Assembly: GCA_022361535.1 (NCBI GenBank)
Contig: JAKSAU010001057.1
Span: forward strand, 1-9,241
Reading direction: 5' to 3'
DNA from: Desulfobacterales bacterium
GTDB taxonomy: Bacteria; Desulfobacterota; Desulfobacteria; Desulfobacterales; Desulfobacteraceae
DNA: 9,241 bases
Each line of letters starts with the position of its first letter. The first letter of the stretch is position 1. Under the pieces are notes generated by a model. It saw nothing but the letters and a program-made list of their open reading frames with translations, was not told where the DNA came from and did not search any database. A program made the translations under genes and the position numbers. Positions 6,465 to 9,241 of this stretch are shown piece by piece.

Positions 6465-6553
6465 TAAAGCACCATAGCAAAAGGTAACCTCTCCTTATTG
6501 CCTCCTCTCCCCATGAAAGGCAGGATCTGAATTTTTCAGGCCCTGCTTTTTTT
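6465..6553 (+). ncRNA. Predicted ~90-nt small RNA with anti-Shine-Dalgarno motifs
   Basis: A predicted promoter and a strong terminator frame an RNA of about 89 nt with no sensible open frame. It divides into a 5' end; a weak hairpin at 6477-6501 (GCAA/TTGC plus GG/CC) with CCTCTCC (6488-6494) in or beside its loop; an unpaired C-rich stretch CCTCCTCTCCCC (6501-6512); and the terminator hairpin. CCUCC-type segments in unpaired regions are the seed of several known sRNAs that pair with Shine-Dalgarno sequences. An upstream FNR box recalls the enterobacterial FnrS sRNA in logic, not in sequence. It could instead be processed from the 3' end of the ectoine operon transcript, since no terminator is seen between 6119 and here. 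No family was recognised. Confidence 0.4.
6520..6553 (+). terminator. Rho-independent terminator, + strand
   Basis: GCAGG (6520-6524) pairs with CCTGC (6542-6546), and CTGAA (6527-6531) pairs with TTCAG (6535-6539) around a three-base loop, with one two-base internal mismatch. Seven Ts follow directly (6547-6553). On the - strand the hairpin is followed by only three Ts, so it acts mainly in the + direction. Confidence 0.85.
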
Positions 6554-6572
6554 ATTCCCATATACAAATATC

Positions 6573-6652
6573 GGCCCGTTTATTCTATGAAGCGGCTGCC
6601 GAAATTTTTGTAAAAAATTCGCCTTATGCCGTCTTCTTAGAATAAACGGGCC
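6573..6652. repeat. ~80-nt long hairpin element with perfect 15-bp base
   Basis: GGCCCGTTTATTCTA (6573-6587) is perfectly inverted at 6638-6652. Pairing continues inward with GAAG/CTTC, CGGC/GCCG and an AT-rich top near 6601-6620, so nearly the whole element folds on itself on either strand. No T-run follows on either side, so it is not a classic terminator. It could be a dispersed palindromic repeat, a small non-autonomous mobile element, or an RNA-stabilising 3' structure. I see no clear target-site duplication. Confidence 0.6.
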
Positions 6653-6664
6653 TAAGTGTTCAAA

Positions 6665-6694
6665 CGGCAATACCGTCACTTGCGGTTGCTGCCG
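6665..6694. repeat. Short hairpin between the long hairpin and the - strand operon
   Basis: CGGCA/TGCCG and an inner CCG/CGG pair form a small interrupted stem. On the - strand, just past the last gene, it is followed by TTTGAAC, so it may be a weak terminator or transcript-end stabiliser for that operon. Confidence 0.3.
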
Positions 6695-6741
6695 ATAATT
6701 ATCTATCTACATTATAAAGGAACAGATGTTTGAGATAGCTT

Positions 6742-7428
6742 CTAATTTTCAGGTATCTGCTTGCGCCATATCTGAAGTTGCTCACCATATGCTGAGTCTA
6801 TTTGGCTTGCCTTAGTCAGTGTTTTAATGGCCTCTTGCTTTTCTCCGTTAGCGTACTGAATTGCTGCTAAAGTATGTAAAAAATTGGGGTTTTGGGGTGC
6901 GGTAATAGTTGTTAACTCTGCAAGAAGTTTTGCCTGCGGCTTTTCAGGGGCAGTCTTTAACAATACCCAGGCAAAGTCGTTCATTTGAGGCGCAATTTCA
7001 TCTAATCCCATTGTTACATATTGATTGGCTTTAGTGTGGTCTCCCTGCTTAAGGTATTTTACTGCCTGTTCGCAGTATGCCTGAATATTGCGTTCCTCAA
7101 AGTTCTTCCCTCTTAAGTTGGCTTTCATGTTGTTTTTTTCTAACATCTCAAGTGATAATTCTGGCCCACCGCCTGCATACATGAGCGAAATTATAACCAC
7201 GCCAAATATCGCAAAACATGTTCCGGGAGCTGCATTTTGCAAAGAAAATCTAGACCCTGCAATTTCAGCATCTATATTTTGCCCATCAGGGGATGATTTT
7301 GCAGAGGCACCTGGAAAGACGCCTTTTACAAAAAGTTGATAGCCTAATACAATACTGATAATTCCAGAGATTATGATTGCTAACCTGATAATTGCCAGAT
7401 AGATCACATATGATGAAAGAATCTCCAT
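6742..7428 (-). CDS. Two-TM membrane protein with TPR-like C-terminal region, unknown function
   Basis: I do not recognise this 228-residue protein. Two hydrophobic segments (about 8-31 and 69-86) bracket a polar loop with G and A residues and the motif FSLQNAAPGT (61-70). After residue ~100 it is soluble and helical, with a TPR-like unit around 180-213 (PNFLHTLAAIQYANGEKQEAIKTL) and a weaker one near 115-145. It therefore looks like an inner-membrane anchored scaffold. A good ribosome site (AGAGGA, about 7 nt before ATG 7428) supports the start. It lies 79 nt downstream of the caspase-like gene on the same strand, probably in one operon, so it may tether or modulate that protease; this is inferred from context only. 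There is no T-rich terminator directly after it. Confidence 0.75.
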   Translation of the reverse strand: MEILSSYVIYLAIIRLAIIISGIISIVLGYQLFVKGVFPGASAKSSPDGQNIDAEIAGSRFSLQNAAPGTCFAIFGVVIISLMYAGGGPELSLEMLEKNNMKANLRGKNFEERNIQAYCEQAVKYLKQGDHTKANQYVTMGLDEIAPQMNDFAWVLLKTAPEKPQAKLLAELTTITAPQNPNFLHTLAAIQYANGEKQEAIKTLTKASQIDSAYGEQLQIWRKQIPEN

Positions 7429-7507
7429 TTTCAGTCCTCTCTGTGTGTTATATGGTAAACGTGCTGTCTATTCATTTGGAAATGATGCCCTTGGCAAATG
7501 ATTACTT

Positions 7508-8794
7508 TTAAGGTGTTCGGCGGACAAATATAAAATCTCCTCCTTCATCACCACAGCCATATATTGTACCGTATTGAGGAACCTGTTTTGTGACACTATT
7601 ATTTATCACTGCAGTCCGGAAGGTAGTAAAAAGCAGCTGAGATGTTATGTATGTTCTTTCATTTTCAGACAGCTTTTTTAAAAAGAAATTGACGAACACG
7701 CTTTCATCTGGAACCTCTGTCATTGTACCGCTAGTGATCGCTTTTCGACTGGGTAATTTGTATATTTCTTCTATCCCTATGAAAGGTGTCTCAAACGCTT
7801 TTCTCGTTTTAAAAATGCTGCCACTGAAACAGGCATCGGCTATCATCAATGTGTGGCGGGAATCTATAACCCGAATAAAATCTCGAATTGTACTGTTTGG
7901 AATCCAGTTTGTCCGGTCATCTCTTTGGGCATCTTTGGGCAACCAATATCCGATTTTAAATTTTTTATCCCAATATCCGTGGCCTGCATAAAAGATAAGC
8001 AAATTATCTTTTCTAGTAATGGATCTGGTCAAGTTATAAAAGACATTCATAATCATGCGCCTGCTAGGATTTCTAAGCATTTGGACCCGATCAGGGGCGA
8101 AGGTATATTTTTCACAAAGTAGGTCTTTTAGAGATTCTATATCGGTTATTGGCCGGTCTAAATCAGTTATGTCAGGGCTGTCATATGACTCCACACCGAT
8201 GAGAACGGCAAAGTATGATGATTCTTTAATCCACGCATTGTCTTTCTCCATAGGCTTAGGTTTATTTGCACTAAAAGGTTTTTCCATGGGGAGCTTGAGA
8301 AGTTCGGGAGGATCTGTATGGGCTGTCGAAAGATTCCGGTCTGGTATTTTCGAGTCGGTTTGAGGGGAAGTGTTATTGGAAAGTATAGCTATTCTTTTTT
8401 TATCCGGTTCTCTTAACTCTTCGGGATGTTCCTTTTCTAAGCTTAAATATTCCTTTAGCGCTACTTTATGGTCTCCTAATAAATCGCATGTTCTGGCATA
8501 ATTCAGTCTGGCCAAGGCATAATTAGGTTTTATCTTAATTGCTGTTGAGAAGTGTTCTCCTGCAGCTTTATATTTTTTTTGGTTGAAATATGACCGGCCA
8601 ATGAGAAAGTGAATCATTGCATTGTTTGGGCTTTCTTTTAAAGCTTCTGAAAAAAAGGCAATGGCTGACGTATAGTCATTTTTGAAAAAGGCTTGTTGCC
8701 CTTTTGTGATATTTGATGCATTTACAGAGAATGCCAGTATAAATACGATGAAAACTATCAGGGCTATTCGTCTTATAGTAAATAGGTTACGCAT
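7508..8794 (-). CDS. Secreted TPR-orthocaspase (peptidase C14 family)
   Basis: This 428-residue caspase-like cysteine protease is predicted to act outside the cytoplasm. A signal peptide (1-26, basic then hydrophobic, ending SVNA) is followed by about three TPR units (~28-120), a low-complexity Ser/Pro/Lys linker (~125-190) and a C14 caspase fold (~193-425). The catalytic dyad is intact: H272 in FYAGHG and C322 in IADACFSGS. The Asp before the Cys is typical of prokaryotic caspase homologues. The start at ATG 8794 is preferred over an in-frame TTG at 8842, because AAAGGG lies 5 nt upstream, the signal peptide then starts correctly, and overlap with the upstream gene is avoided. The gene follows the lipoprotein gene by 16 nt. 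Whether it is involved in regulated death, envelope stress or protein processing cannot be told from the sequence. Confidence 0.88.
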   Translation of the reverse strand: MRNLFTIRRIALIVFIVFILAFSVNASNITKGQQAFFKNDYTSAIAFFSEALKESPNNAMIHFLIGRSYFNQKKYKAAGEHFSTAIKIKPNYALARLNYARTCDLLGDHKVALKEYLSLEKEHPEELREPDKKRIAILSNNTSPQTDSKIPDRNLSTAHTDPPELLKLPMEKPFSANKPKPMEKDNAWIKESSYFAVLIGVESYDSPDITDLDRPITDIESLKDLLCEKYTFAPDRVQMLRNPSRRMIMNVFYNLTRSITRKDNLLIFYAGHGYWDKKFKIGYWLPKDAQRDDRTNWIPNSTIRDFIRVIDSRHTLMIADACFSGSIFKTRKAFETPFIGIEEIYKLPSRKAITSGTMTEVPDESVFVNFFLKKLSENERTYITSQLLFTTFRTAVINNSVTKQVPQYGTIYGCGDEGGDFIFVRRTP

Positions 8795-8799
8795 CAGAA

Positions 8800-8805
8800 C
8801 CCTTT
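8800..8805 (-). promoter_or_regulatory. Ribosome binding site deciding the caspase-like gene start
   Basis: On the - strand AAAGGG lies 5 nt before ATG 8794 and within the 16-nt gap after the upstream stop. It fixes the start 48 bases downstream of the longest possible frame. Confidence 0.6.
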
Positions 8806-8810
8806 GGGTT

Positions 8811-9241
8811 TTATTTCTTGACCAAGTGCCATTCTCCTTCAAAAAGATGTACTACTTCTTCAATGGCAGTTATTTCCCAGGTACCGAATCCTTGAGTTTC
8901 GGACATCGTTCCTATAAAATCTCCTGTACATTTTGCTCCCTTTGCATCACCTGAAATCTTTGCTTTCATGAGGCCGTCTTTGATCCTGCCTGTTAGTTCA
9001 CCTAAAAGCGTTATGTTTCCACCAACCCCTTGGGCCGATTCAATATTCATTTTTATGCGACCCTGAATTAAGGTGTCGCTATCAGATCCGGACGTTTGAA
9101 AGGATTCAAGATGTAATTTGGCTTTAGCCATACCGGTCATCTCTCCTGTCCAAATATCTTTCGCAATATTGGAGGAGGGTTCTTTTGTCGTCACGCATCC
9201 TCCCAAATGAAGACAAAGCCCTGTGATTATAATGGCAGCAG
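8811..9241 (-). CDS. Lipoprotein of unknown function, 5' partial
   Basis: The frame stays open to the right edge of the window. A TTG at 9206 could be read as a start, but the codons before it encode the hydrophobic run AAIIITGLCLHLGG followed by Cys (TGC, 9195-9197), a lipoprotein signal peptide with an LGGC lipobox. The true start therefore lies beyond the window. The mature part of about 128 residues is polar and alternating, rich in G, T, K and M, consistent with beta structure (motifs GEMTG, LLGELTGRIKDG, GTWEI, GEWHLVKK near the end). I recognise no family. It is the first visible gene of the - strand operon, 16 nt before the orthocaspase gene, and could be an envelope partner, substrate or sensor for it; that is inference. 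Confidence 0.75.
   Translation of the reverse strand, partial: AAIIITGLCLHLGGCVTTKEPSSNIAKDIWTGEMTGMAKAKLHLESFQTSGSDSDTLIQGRIKMNIESAQGVGGNITLLGELTGRIKDGLMKAKISGDAKGAKCTGDFIGTMSETQGFGTWEITAIEEVVHLFEGEWHLVKK

Noticed and set aside
6573..6652. Integron attC site
   Set aside because: The arms do not match the GTTRRRY/RYYYAAC core sites, and there is no cassette-like gene or integrase.
6573..6652. Bidirectional rho-independent terminator for both operons
   Set aside because: Neither side of the hairpin is followed by a T-run on the relevant strand.
7473..7500. CATTTG/CAAATG inverted repeat between the two - strand genes
   Set aside because: A six-base stem with a long loop and no T-run is too weak to call a terminator or attenuator.
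9204..9206. TTG at 9206 as the start of the lipoprotein gene
   Set aside because: It lies inside an uninterrupted lipoprotein signal peptide that continues to the window edge.

Overview
The window holds two gene blocks that converge on a gene-free stretch of about 620 bases (6120-6741). Left to right on the + strand are six tightly packed genes (up to 6119). From the right edge, on the - strand, are three genes (9241 down to 6742). Nothing in the sequence fixes the taxonomy. The mid-GC base composition, the TRAP transporter, the ectoine-catabolism genes, a secreted caspase-like protease with TPRs and two perfect FNR-type sites suggest a marine or sediment Gram-negative. Desulfobacterota (Desulfobacterales-like) is my best guess, and it is an inference.

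The left block reads as an uptake and degradation operon for ectoine/hydroxyectoine. It contains a TRAP large permease with an extra N-terminal Ig-like domain (5'-truncated by the window), EutB (PLP-dependent dehydratase), DoeA/EutD (ectoine hydrolase), an Asp/Glu-racemase-fold protein in the EutA position, EutC (ornithine cyclodeaminase/mu-crystallin fold) and a half-size DMT (YdcZ/DUF606) membrane protein. DoeA is the anchor for the substrate call because its sequence motifs are specific to that enzyme. EutB, the racemase and EutC are thought to convert hydroxyectoine towards ectoine, and DoeA then opens the ring. The next enzyme (DoeB/EutE deacetylase), the TRAP solute-binding protein and the small TRAP subunit are not in the window and could lie upstream.

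The gene-free centre is the most unusual part. It carries two perfect TTGAT-N4-ATCAA (FNR-type) palindromes 174 bp apart, an 18-bp perfect palindrome, an 8-5-8 inverted repeat, a predicted promoter placed at -71.5 from the second FNR box, a strong + strand rho-independent terminator, and a roughly 80-nt hairpin with a perfect 15-bp base. The promoter and terminator frame a predicted ~90-nt small RNA rich in CCUCC-like anti-Shine-Dalgarno motifs. I consider this FNR-linked sRNA the best candidate for something undescribed here.

The right block (- strand) is a probable envelope operon. It encodes a lipoprotein of unknown function (5' end beyond the window), a secreted TPR-orthocaspase with its His/Cys dyad, and a two-TM protein with a TPR-like tail.
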